This document shows, piece after piece, positions 45,553-55,274 of a DNA stretch of 64,000 nucleotides (within the stretch, counting starts at the first letter, position 1; the number at the start of each line of letters is the position of its first letter). Under the pieces are notes generated by a model. That model was not told where the DNA came from. It made no database searches and saw nothing but the letters and a program-made list of their open reading frames with translations. This DNA comes from Brachionus plicatilis (taxonomy: Eukaryota > Rotifera > Eurotatoria > Ploima > Brachionidae), in contig QEOQ01000658.1 in the NCBI GenBank assembly GCA_010279815.1, positions 401,803 through 465,802 of the forward strand. Direction: 5' to 3'. The position numbers were made by a program, and so were the translations under genes.

Positions 45553-45818
45553 ATTTGTTTTTTTTTTATATATAGGCTTTTAAAAGCATGCTTTTTGTAA
45601 ATAGTTTCTAAATTTTTTTTATCTTTATTTTTTTTTTGAATTGTAAAGACTTGGATTAAAAAATGAGGAAATAGTTTTTTTTTTTTTTTTCATTTTGATA
45701 TTAGGCTCATTAAACACAAAATTTTAATAAAAAGTTTTCAATTGTTTAAGTTCTAGAATTTTTTAGTTTTTTTTTTTTCTATTTTTTGATTTTTTCTTGA
45801 AATTATATATATTTTTCC

Positions 45819-45824
45819 AATAAA
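45819..45824 (+). terminator. Poly(A) signal of SNRK
   Basis: AATAAA about 265 bp after the stop codon, before AT-rich spacer. Confidence 0.5.
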
Positions 45825-46281
45825 TAAAAAAAATAAATTAAATTGTTATTTTGCAACTATGTTTTCTGATTTTATCACAAAAAGTTCTGAAAAGTAGCTT
45901 TAATTAGACATCGGCTGATTATCTTCAAGACAATAATCTAATCTTTGAGACGAAGATTAAACAAAAAGGGGATCTATCAAAACATAGAAAAAGAAAATAT
46001 AGAATGAACAATATAGTCAAACGGGGTAAGACCGTGAATTCTTTTATCTGATCGCTAATTAGTTGTGAGATTTATTTTTTTTTTCGAAAAAAATATAAAA
46101 TAATAAAAGAGAAAATTGTCTTTAATTTTAAAAAAACTTTAGTTAAAATAAAATAAGATCTTTCATTAACGTTTCAATGCTAACATTGGGGTAAATCCGT
46201 GAATTACATAAATTCAAGCAATTAAAATACTAAAAAAAAGTATAAGAAAATATATGTATCCTATTTTAAAACAAAATTAAT

Positions 46282-46660
46282 CTATTTAGAACACTTTTTT
46301 GAACAAAAAAATTCCATAGTTAAATCAAAGCCTCTTGGAAGGCGTTTCCCACAAGACCAATTGTTACATTTCTCACAAGAAATCCATTTGTTTTGATTTG
46401 TTTTGACTTTTCCAAATACTGTTTTACATTTGAAACAACTTTTTGGTCGTTCAGTGGAGATATTTCAATTTCAGACTCTTCTTCATCTTCTTCATCACTG
46501 ATTATTGTCACTTTTTTCCTCTTTTTGTTCAACTTTTTTGCCTCTTCATCTTCTAATTGTTTCAAAACTTGATTCTCAGTCAAAACTTCACCGTTCTTTC
46601 TTTTAATCCTCGTTCAATTTCGGCAATGGCTATTTGTAAAGTTTCTTCGCTATAAGCTTT
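46282..46660 (-). pseudogene. Pogo-like transposase remnant in F2
   Basis: Minus-strand pieces in order: YSEETLQIAIAEIERG, which looks like the start of a pipsqueak-type helix-turn-helix; an acidic segment (LTENQVLKQLEDEEAKKL, SDEEDEEESEIEIS); and, after a frameshift, WISCEKCNNWSCGKRLPRGF with a further FFCSKKCSK, a cysteine-rich end. The DDE catalytic part is absent and frameshifts break the frame, so it is non-functional. Confidence 0.6.
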
Positions 46661-47121
46661 TTGGGCTTTTTGGAAGTTACTTCTCGGTAGGGCTGGTAGA
46701 CCGGTTCCATTTTTTAAAACCGGCTTTGAAACCGGCTCTAAAATAAAACCGGCTTTAAAACCGGCTTTTACAAATGGAACTGGTTTTAAAAAACCGGCTT
46801 GAAAATGGAGCCGGTTCTAAACCGGCTAACAACCGGCTTGAAGCCGGTTTTGATTATTTTTCGAAAGAGTAAATTTATTAAAAAAAAATTAAATTTGATA
46901 ATATAGAAGGATTTCTATGAATCTTACAAATGAAAATAATGTTCTCTCTAAAAATTACAAAACACGCCAAAAACGTCTAGACTTTCACTCAAAATTCCTC
47001 TCCATATTTAATTCTATGATTCAATTCTTAAATATTTGCTTTTTTTAAAAATTTTTCTTTGAATATCATTTTAAAAATATAATCAAAAATTACAAAAAAT
47101 TAAAAATTGTTTAAATATAAA

Positions 47122-49226
47122 ATGTCACAAGCTGAATCTATTTTTATGGAATCATCTTCAGAATTAAATGAAGATGAAAGGGCGAATACACAAGAAAATA
47201 ATATATCACAAACTGATTCTACAGTTAAGTCTCCAATGAAGAGAAGACGAAATGAAAGTAAGATATGGGATCATTGCATTGTTTTAGCAGGTGGGAGTAA
47301 AAAATGTAATGTTGAATTTTGTTCTCGAAAATGGAAGGCGTCAACTGGTAATTCAAACATCATAGATCATTTGGAAAAATATCATTCGTTTATAATAAGA
47401 CCTAAGAATTCAAATGAACAAACGGCGCATATAAATGAAAATACCCAAAAACATAATACAGTCGATCAAAATAAAAGAACAAAAGCCTTGTTAGATTATA
47501 TTGTTGAATCTTTTCAATCATTTTCAATTGTTAATTCTAAGGCTTTTTTGAAATTCTGTTATTTAATGGATAACCGTTATGTAGTTCCAGAAAGACATAC
47601 AATATCTCGTCTATTGGATAATGAATTTGAAAATTCAATAATCAAGCTTAAAGCCTTAATAAGTAGCTTAGACTCTTTGGTAAATATATTTCTTAATTTT
47701 AAAGTTTTTTGATAAGAGAGATAACTAAATTTAATTTTTTAAAGGTTAACCTATCAACAGACGGTTGGGTCTCTTTAGGAAACGAACCCTATATGACCGT
47801 TAATTGTTTTTTCATTGACAACGAATGGGTTAAAAAAAAATTTGTTCTGGATTTTTTTATTTTTCCACATCCACACGATGGATTGCATATATGCGATTCT
47901 TTAAAAAAAGTATATTTTCCATACAAATCTTCAAAAAGAAATATTTTTTATTGTTACTTTCATATCTTTAAGACTCTAAACGAATTTGATTTAAATCACA
48001 AAGTTCTGTCAATAACTACAGACAATGCACCAAATATGGTTAGTGGAATGGAATACTTACAAGCTGATCATACAATAAATTCAATCATTCACATGCGATG
48101 TTCGGCTCATATCTTAAATTTAGCTGTAAAATATGGTCTCGACTGTAAAGAAATAAGTCAATCGATTTCAAAAATAAGATATGTTTGTAAAAAAGTTAAT
48201 GCGTCTTCGAAATTGGAAGCCGATTTAACAGCTCACCAGAAGGCATGTAAAGAGAAAGAATTGTCAGTGTCGCTTGATATTGAAATCAGATGGAATTCGA
48301 CTTTTGACATGATAGATAGAGCAATGAAAATTAGAAAATCTTTGACTGCAATTTCAAAAGACTTAAACGATGAGAAACCAGAAGAAAATATACTCTTAGA
48401 TTTAGAAGATTTTAACAATGCCAGTCTAGTTTCAGAAATTCTTGAACCGTTTAATCAAAGTAATTATTTTAAAAAAATAATTTTTAAAACATTTTAATTA
48501 TTATTTTTAAATTAGGTACATTGGACTTATCAGGTGATAACTACAACTCTTGTAGTCATTTGTATTTGATATTCAATCAATTGATAATACACTTAGAAGA
48601 ACGTTTAAAAGATAGGAAATTTTATAATTTGAAGCTAAAAATAGAATCGATGTTAATGAAGTTAAAAGAGTATTGGGAAAAAATTAAGCCAATGGCTTTA
48701 ATTTGTAGCATTCTAGATCCACGTTTTAAGAAAGATTTTTTAGAGAGAAACGATAAGAAAATAGGTATAAAGTTGTTAGAAGATTTGCTGAAAGAATACA
48801 AACAAAAATATCCAGATACTGAAAAAGAAAGTTCATCGAATTTGAAAGGTTTGTTGTTTTTGAAATTCTTTACTTAACTTTTATTTTATTTTATTTTAAG
48901 ATAAGCCTTTGTCGATGTTAGATAGAATGTTTAAGAATAAAAATTGTGTTTCTGAGAGTAGATCGTCTACTGAACTCGTTCAATATTTAAATGCACCAAG
49001 AGTTGATAATATACCTGGCTTTGATGCAATTTTATGGTGGTCAAAATCGAGCTTTCATTATTTAAAGAAAATTGCTAAAGATTACTTAGGTGTAACTCCT
49101 TCTAGTGTTCCTTCTGAACAGACTTTTTCGGCAGCTGGGCTAACAATTACAAAAGATAGAACTTCTTTAAGTTCAAACAGTGTAAAAAACTTAATGTGTT
49201 TGATTTCTTGGATAAATAAATTGTAA
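47122..49226 (+). CDS. hAT transposase (Ac/ZBED-like)
   Basis: Exons 47122-47679, 47745-48459, 48516-48848 and 48901-49226 with three GT/AG introns of 52-65 bp join to an uninterrupted 643-residue protein. A BED zinc finger is at about 46-88 (W49, C62, C67, H83, H88). The RNase-H-like core has VNLSTDGWVSL (first Asp at about 192), LSITTDNAPNM, MRCSAHILNLAVKYG and RWNSTFDM. The insertion domain has LSGDNYNSCSHLY. The C-terminal hATC dimerisation domain (ILWWSKSSFHYLKKIAKDYL, PSSVPSEQTFSAAG) fills the last exon. Start is the first in-frame ATG; an upstream TTG is not needed. Expression is probably driven from inside the element. Confidence 0.94.
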
Positions 49227-49329
49227 AATCTTTCTTTATTTTTAATTAATGGTTTGTTTCTAATAAAAATTTTGAACTTAAATTTGTTAATTTTATATTA
49301 ATTCAATATATTGTAATATGTTAAACATT

Positions 49330-49436
49330 TATAACTGAGACTGACTTGAATTTATGGCATATAGTCTGCCTAACAAATTTCACGCTCTTCTAGCGTTGCC
49401 TTATATTACAACTACTATTACTCCTACTACTAAAAT
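49330..49436 (+). repeat. LINE-like 3' tail inside the hAT element
   Basis: A GC-richer segment (CACGCTCTTCTAGCGTTGCC) is followed by ACT-rich microsatellite (ACTACTATTACTCCTACTAC), resembling the tail of the LINE at 42332-42348. It may be a short retroposon landed between the transposase gene and the right end. Confidence 0.45.
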
Positions 49437-50544
49437 TTGAATTAATTTAAGTGTAATTGAATTGAAATTAAAACGGCTGAGCCGGCTTGGATCCGGTTTT
49501 TAAACGGTTTTATTTTTTAAATCGGCTTTAAAAACCGGCTCCATTTATTAAAACCGGCTTTAAAACCGGCTTTAATTTAAAGCCGGTTTTAATAATAAAC
49601 CGAATTGAAGCCGGTTTAATAGAGCTGGTCTACCAGCCCTACTTCTCGGCATTTTTAAAAAGTTTTTTTTTAAATTTCAATCAAATAGTAAATTCACACT
49701 ATTTATTGCAATAAATTAAATTAACGGTTTAACCCCAATCCCATTTTTTTCTTAAACTTATTTTATTTTGAAATATCAGAAAATCGGTTAAGTTTTTGAA
49801 TTTTTCAATAAAAAATTCGTAATAAGCATCAAAAAATACATATAACTGTGTTCTTTGTTCAAATTTTTACCAATTATCAAGAAAGTTTTTTTTAAGGATC
49901 GGCATTTTCTTTTTAAGTAGCGAAGATTAGTTGTTTAAATGAAATAAAAAAAAAATAAAAAATTCTTTTTTATTGGTCATTTTATTGGTCATATTTATTA
50001 GAGACGTTCTTTATATTCTTTTTTTTTTTAATAGAAAAATTTTTTTTCAATGAAAAGTTATAGTCATTCAAAGAAGAATTCACGGTTTTACCCCATTAAC
50101 GGTTCAACCCTGAATTACTATATTGAATTTTATTTAATATAGAATTATCAAAATGTAGAAAAAAAAATTTTGAATTTTAAAAATATTTAAATGACAATTA
50201 TTTTGAAAAATAAAATGTAGAAAATAATATTTTAAACTGTAAATCTTAATTATCTTTAAATCTTAAAAATTAATTATCTAAAAATAAACATTCAATACCA
50301 TTAATATGCAATTCAATTGTTTTTGATTCGTATTATGAAACAATTTTTTTGATTTTTTTTAATTTTTTCTAATTGAACTTAGTATTTTTGTTGTTTTTGA
50401 TCAATTTTGTTAAAAATAAACATGCGTGTGCTTTTAAAAAAAATTTTATTTTTTCTACATTTCCTAAATTATTTATTTTTTCTATATTATTTTGATTTTT
50501 CTACGCTATAATTTCATTATTTTTTATTTTTAAATGTTTATTTC

Positions 50545-50590
50545 AAAATTTAAATGGCTCTGAGTAATAGAACTCCTTCCGTCATTGTTT
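50545..50590 (+). repeat. GGCTCTGAG-type short repeat, copy 3
   Basis: AAATGGCTCTGAGTAATAGA followed by ACTCCTTCCGTCATTGTT; see 8369-8410. Confidence 0.45.
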
Positions 50591-50684
50591 TTTTTTTTAT
50601 TTAATAGTTTTACATTAATAAATTGAATAAATAAATAATTTTAGTTAATTTTAAATGATTTGAAAAAAAAAAAAAGTTTAAATA

Positions 50685-51710
50685 ACGGATAAGTCATAAT
50701 GTTTTGGACAAATTTCTAAGTTAAAAAAAATATGAAAGGATAACCGAAACAGAAGCTAAAATTTTACACACTTGTTAACTAGCTCTTCTAATTAATTTTT
50801 TTTGGTATTGGTTTCGACTTGTGTATACTTGGCTATCCTATTTTTATGAAATTTTGCACAAATGTACATTGATATGAGTCAATTGTGCCCTGCTAATATT
50901 AAGCAGATCCGAGGTTCCATTCGACTTCTAGAATAAAATTTCTAGTAAAAAAAGTATATAATGGACAGGTTGAAATTTCTTTATAAAAGCATAATTCTAA
51001 AAGAATGATTTAATGATTTTAATAAAGCTTAAAGGATGAGCTTTCTTAGCCTTTCTTGGTCATAAGGATTCCGTTCTTTATTTTTGAGAAAATTGAAACT
51101 CAACTTCTGTAAAAAAAATTATTTATGGCAATATTCCCCGTTTGCTAATTCAAATGCCCTAACCCTTTTATTAAAGCTTGAAACTGCTTTTTTTTAAGAA
51201 TGATTTAGATTTGGTTAAAATATACTGTACTCTTGTTTAAAAAATGTTATTTCAATTCTTATCGAATAATATGTATAATTTGATCTATTTACTTAATCTA
51301 TTCTTTTTCAGAAAAAAAATAAAAAATTTGCTTATCCCTTGAATAAATTCTTAATTATGGCTAAACCCAATGCATTAAGACAACTTGCTGTTCAGCATTT
51401 TAAGAATGTTCAATCCAATAATAGACCGAACCACGCGAAACTTCACCTCCAAGAATTTCTATTATATCCTTTACGGACTTCCCATTCTTAAAATGCTGAA
51501 CAGCAAGTTGTCTTAACACTGAGCTCAATGAATAGCAGATACATTTTTGGCCCGAGAAAAGTTCAAGTATACACAAGTCGAAACCAATACCAAAAAAAAT
51601 TAATTAGAAGAGCTAGTTAACAAGTGTGTAAAATTTTAGCTTCTGTTTCGGTTATCCTTTCATATTTTTTTTAACTTAGAAATTTGTCCAAATCATTATG
51701 ACTCACCCGT
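50685..51710. mobile_element. Tc1/mariner-like element with about 150 bp TIRs (N)
   Basis: Ends ACGGATAAGTCATAATG and CATTATGACTCACCCGT, flanked by TA (50683-50684, 51711-51712). The arms (to about 50838, from about 51563) are almost perfectly complementary. At 51400-51510 the minus strand keeps QLAVQHFKNGKSVKDIIEIL and SRGSVYYW, a helix-turn-helix of Tc1-like transposases. Flanking it, a 30 bp piece of the same gene (starting GACAACTTGCTGTTCAGC) is repeated inverted at 51380-51409 and 51483-51512. The catalytic part is missing. Confidence 0.85.
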
Positions 51711-51744
51711 TAGAAAACCCATTTCCATTCCATTAATTTATCTC

Positions 51745-51965
51745 ATTCCAGATACCACAGAGTGGTGTTTTAATACTGCATATTCTTGAGCTATTAACAA
51801 AGGTACTGATATAGTCCTTTATTAGCTCTAGAATAAATTTGTTTTTAAAAATAAGGCATTTTTTAATATTCTTTTCGAAAAGTTTGTGGAGGCGGTCTTG
51901 GGTTTTGTCAAACTTTATTTATTCAAGAAACTTATCTAAAAGATCTGACGGGGTATCGAAAGGAA
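51745..51965 (-). pseudogene. Decayed coding fragment, unknown
   Basis: Minus strand: FDTPSDLLDKFLE, a stop, IKFDKTQDRLHKLFEKNI, KCLIFKNKFILELIKDYIST. One stop in about 66 codons and higher GC than the surroundings. Probably LINE- or transposon-derived; family not recognised. Confidence 0.4.
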
Positions 51966-52628
51966 AGTGGTAAATGGACTTAATTGAGATGTTTTGTATC
52001 TTTTAGGTCTTAAAAAGATTGGAATTTGACGTTAAAGTAGGGAGTTGTGAAGTTTATTTCAATTCGATCGTTTCTATTCAGAAAATCTGAATAACTTTTT
52101 TACTACAGTGGTGATTTCATAACAGTATTTTACGAAAATTTACGTAAAATACCGTAAATTAACCAAATTTTACCACATTTTACGTAAATTAACGTAAAAT
52201 CCGAAAAGTGAAAAAGAAGTATTTTACGAAAAATTACGTAAATTTTCAGGATTTTGAGATAATTTTGGTAAAAAATGGTAAAATTAAAAACGGCCTATTC
52301 AAAATTCAAAATTTTTTGAAAAAATATCTTTTTTTTCCAAAAATCGAAAATTTAAGACAGTTTTTTTTTCATAAATTGGTCAAAAAAATAGTTATTTATA
52401 AATTGTTATAAAAAATGCTTTCTTAAATTTTCGATTCTCGGAAAAAAAAGACATTTTTTCAAAAAATTTTGAATTTTGAATAGGTCGTTTTTAATTTTAC
52501 CATTTTTTACCAAAATTATCTCAAAATCCTGAAAATTTACGTAATTTTTCGTAAAATACTTCTTTTTCACTTTTCGGATTTTACGTTAATTTACGTAAAA
52601 TGTGGTAAAATTTGGTTAATTTAAGGTA

Positions 52629-53592
52629 CAGTCGATCCTCCGTATAACGAACTCCTTAATTATAACTCCTTTATATTACGAATATGAATCCAGGAACCGA
52701 TTTTTTATAAAGGAAAAGATTGCTAATTTTCTTTGATACAACGAACCTCTTTATAACGAAATCCCGATATAACGAACTAGGAAAAAAAACGAGTAATACT
52801 TTTCTTAAGAAAAAAACCTTTATATAACGAATTTTAAAAAAATGACAATCGTTATTTAACACATCTTGAGTGAATTCAATGTAAATTGAGCGGAATTTTA
52901 TTTTCGTTTTACTTTTTTTTTAATTGGATATAAATAAAATTATAATAGATTATTCAATCTTTCACTCCAAAATTGCAATATTTTTTCATATTTTTAACCA
53001 ATAAAATTTTATATTGATTTCTAAAATTTCGCTCGATTCACTCACTATGACCTTGATAATAAAAAATAGTAAATAAATACTTGACAATTATTAATTATTG
53101 TATATCTAAAATTTCTAATTGATAAAAATGAATGAAAAACAAGTTTGCAAAAAGAGAAAATGTATATCTCTTGAAGTCAAGATAGATATTATAAAAAAGC
53201 ATACTGAGCAAAAAATAACCACTTCAAAGTTGGCCAAAGAATACAACGTTAATGCTTCTACAATTTCTAGTATTTTAGAATAAATGAACTGAAACAATTT
53301 TTTTTAACCAAAAAAGATGATAATTCTAATGTAATTAATTTTTTATTTAATATTGAAAATTTAATAATTGAAAGTAGCTCTACCAAGCAACCATCTGTTA
53401 CCGATTTTTTTCAAAAAAATTAACTATTTGTTTTATTTCGCATTTTTTATCTTAGATTTTTTTATCAATAAAATTTTGTTTAAAAATTTTTTGGTCCCTA
53501 TCATTTTATATGGGAATTTCGATATAACGAAATTCGATATAACGAATACCGAATTTTCCGCCCAAGTAGTTCGTTATACCGAGGATTGACTG
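52629..53592 (+). mobile_element. Pogo/Tigger-like element I inserted in H1
   Basis: Ends CAGTCGATCCTCCGTATAAC and inverted GTTATACCGAGGATTGACTG, flanked by TA (52627-52628, 53593-53594). Such CCTC..TATAACGAA ends are usual for pogo/Fot1 elements. Subterminal TATAACGAA repeats on both sides. It is 964 bp with most of the transposase deleted. Confidence 0.92.
53128..53423 (+). pseudogene. Deleted pogo-like transposase: HTH and C-terminal tail only
   Basis: 53128-53283 encodes 51 residues from a good ATG: CKKRKCISLEVKIDIIKKH then SKLAKEYNVNASTISSIL, a CENP-B/pogo N-terminal helix-turn-helix, ending in TAA. In another frame, up to the stop at 53421-53423, STKQPSVTDFFQKN resembles the C-terminal tail common in Tigger-like transposases. 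The DDE domain between is lost. The short HTH peptide could still bind the element ends. Confidence 0.82.
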
Positions 53593-54138
53593 TATTTTAC
53601 GTAAATTTTCGTAAAATACTATTATGAAATCACCACTGTATAGGGAATAATTTAGTTCTGTAAAATGCTTATTGTTTAAGCAACTTTGTTTAATCCGAAA
53701 ATATATGTCTGCAAAAACTCTGCAATATACTCGCACAGTTGATTAGAATACTTTTTAATGGCATGCAAAATGCAGAAAATTGCAGAGTATTTTGCAGACT
53801 TATTTAACTGCATTAAGCAAATTTGCTTATAATTAAGCATTTTATCTCTCTTAGTAAAAAAGTTATTCAAGTTTTTCTGAATTGAAAAGATCGAATTGAA
53901 TCGAACTTCACAACCCCTTAAAGTAGGTTAAAAAAACTGTAGTCAATTACCAAGCCAATTAATGTTTTGTAATTATTAAGAAGGGTGTCTTTTTTCAACT
54001 TCCAAAATTTACTTGAAAAGATTTTTACAATATTTATACGATCGACGCATCGTGCTCTTATAAAATATATTTATGAATTGAAACACAAATTTTCACCAAA
54101 TGTTATTTATAAAAAAATTGAGCATAAATAATATCTAT

Positions 54139-55005
54139 CCACAAATCCAGTAAAAATCTTCACTAATTTAGTAAAAAAATAACAAAATCAATAAACAATT
54201 AACTAATTCAGTTTATAATATTTATTTCAGAAAAAGAACACAAAAAATAAAAAAATATAACAAAAAAAGATGAAAAAACACTAATTCAATTAAATCATAA
54301 CTTTATTTTAATTTTATTCACTAATTTAGTAAAAAAAAATACAGAACAAAAAAATAAAAAAATTAGCTATTTTTTTTTGTATAACCATTTGGACAATAAA
54401 AACTTTTTTTTTAACATTTTTGCGTTAAAAAATTATTTTTGTAACCACACAATAGGTTGTGCTTATAGATTGAAATTAATGGATTTTGATAAGATAGGTC
54501 TGGATATTCTTAAGATTGGAAGCAACAAGCGCAAAAGAGGGGCTCCTATCAAAACAAAATCTGCTCTCGGATTTCAACCATCTGAGTTAGTTTCAAACAA
54601 AGAAATTGGCATTGAATCACTCGAAGACGATGTTGTCGAAACAACGAGCAAGAGAGCAATTATGGAGAAAACAAATGAAATCAAAAGCTCAAGCAATCAA
54701 ATAAGTTGTGAGAAGTGTAACGCAAAAATGTTAAAAAAAAAAGTTTTTATTGTCCAAATGGTTATACAAAAAAAATAGGTAAATTTTTTATTTTTTTGTT
54801 CTGTATTTTTTTTTACTCAATTAGTGAATAAAATTAAAATAAAGTTATGATTTAATTGAATTAGTGCTTTTTCATCTTTTTTTGTTATATTTTTTTATTT
54901 TTTGTGTTCTTTTTGTGAAATAAATATTATAAACTGAATTAGTTAATTGTTTATTGATTTTGTTATTTTTTTACTAAATTAGTGAAGATTTTTACTGAAT
55001 TTGTG
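54139..55005. mobile_element. Mutator-like element with 285 bp TIRs
   Basis: Arms 54139-54423 and 54721-55005 are reverse complements with few differences, from CACAAATCCAGTAAAAATCT outside to AACATTTTTGCG inside. The arms include coding sequence for a cysteine-rich end (CPNGYTKK frame). The 300 bp centre encodes a SWIM-like remnant. Very long TIRs fit MULEs. The duplication could not be fixed because the outermost bases are ambiguous. Confidence 0.7.
54428..54778 (+). pseudogene. SWIM-type C-terminal part of a MULE protein
   Basis: The frame reads KNYFCNHTIGCAYRLKLMDF, then SNKRKRGAPIKTKSALGFQP. It matches the second half of a SWIM zinc finger (C-x-H) followed by the KRKRGRP-type linker found at the C-terminus of many MULE transposases. 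A CEKCNAKMLKKK motif follows. The first ATG of the frame is at 54479. The N-terminal two-thirds, with the catalytic domain, are absent. Confidence 0.6.
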
Positions 55006-55274
55006 ATTTTTTTTCTAAATTTGTGGTGACGTTTACTGACGTCCAAAAAAATTGTTTTTTTTACGTGAGGGATTTTTTTACTAAATAAATTTGCGTCGAT
55101 AGGTTGGTTGCTTGCATCATTAACTTAAAACCATTTTTTTATTTGAAACTAAAGAAAAATATTTGAAACATGGCACTTTTTCAAAATTATTTCAACATTA
55201 GATACATTTTGTAATTCAAACACAAAAAATTAAACCAAATAAATTTTTATTTATACATTAAACAATAGATTAAA

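Larger units (their letters stand above)
46688..49641 (+). mobile_element. Apparently intact hAT transposon
   Basis: 2954 bp. Perfect terminal inverted repeats TAGGGCTGGTAGACC and exact 8 bp target duplications CTTCTCGG (46680-46687, 49642-49649). Subterminal zones carry ten CCGG-centred motifs (AACCGGCTTT type) at 46700-46860 and seven at 49478-49625, in both orientations, in a genome where CCGG is rare. They enclose a complete transposase gene (47122-49226). All parts needed for activity are visible. Confidence 0.95.
46014..50120 (-). mobile_element. Pogo-like transposon F2, interrupted by a hAT element
   Basis: Left end TAGTCAAACGGGGTAAGACC, right end GGTTTTACCCC...ACTA, bounded by TA (46012-46013, 50121-50122). 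The left part (to 46679) and right part (from 49650) match F1 at 27977-28628 once the hAT insertion at 46688-49641 and its 8 bp duplication are removed. Net length is about 1.15 kb, longer than F1. Confidence 0.82.
52106..53638. mobile_element. Mariner-like palindrome H1 inserted in M
   Basis: Termini CAGTGGTGATTTCATAACAG and complement, flanked by TA (52104-52105, 53639-53640). A fold-back with arms of about 240 bp rich in ATTTTACGTAAATT motifs. Non-coding. The second copy is H2 at 57063-57590, which shows the uninterrupted form. Confidence 0.9.
52040..53917. mobile_element. MITE with GAGTTGTGAAG ends (M), outer level of second nest
   Basis: Ends GGGAGTTGTGAAGTTTATTT and the inverted GAACTTCACAACCCC, followed on each side by TTAAAGTA (52032-52039, 53918-53925; up to 10 bp match). 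Without its insertion the element is about 343 bp; arms include ATTCGATCG and AATAACTTTTTTAC. Its interior at 53690-53870 has the TCTGCAAAAACTCTGCAA segment of family L. Confidence 0.8.

Noticed and set aside
52208..52411. 67-codon frame repeated at 57335-57517
   Set aside because: Arises from the arm of the H1/H2 palindromes, which are non-coding fold-back elements.
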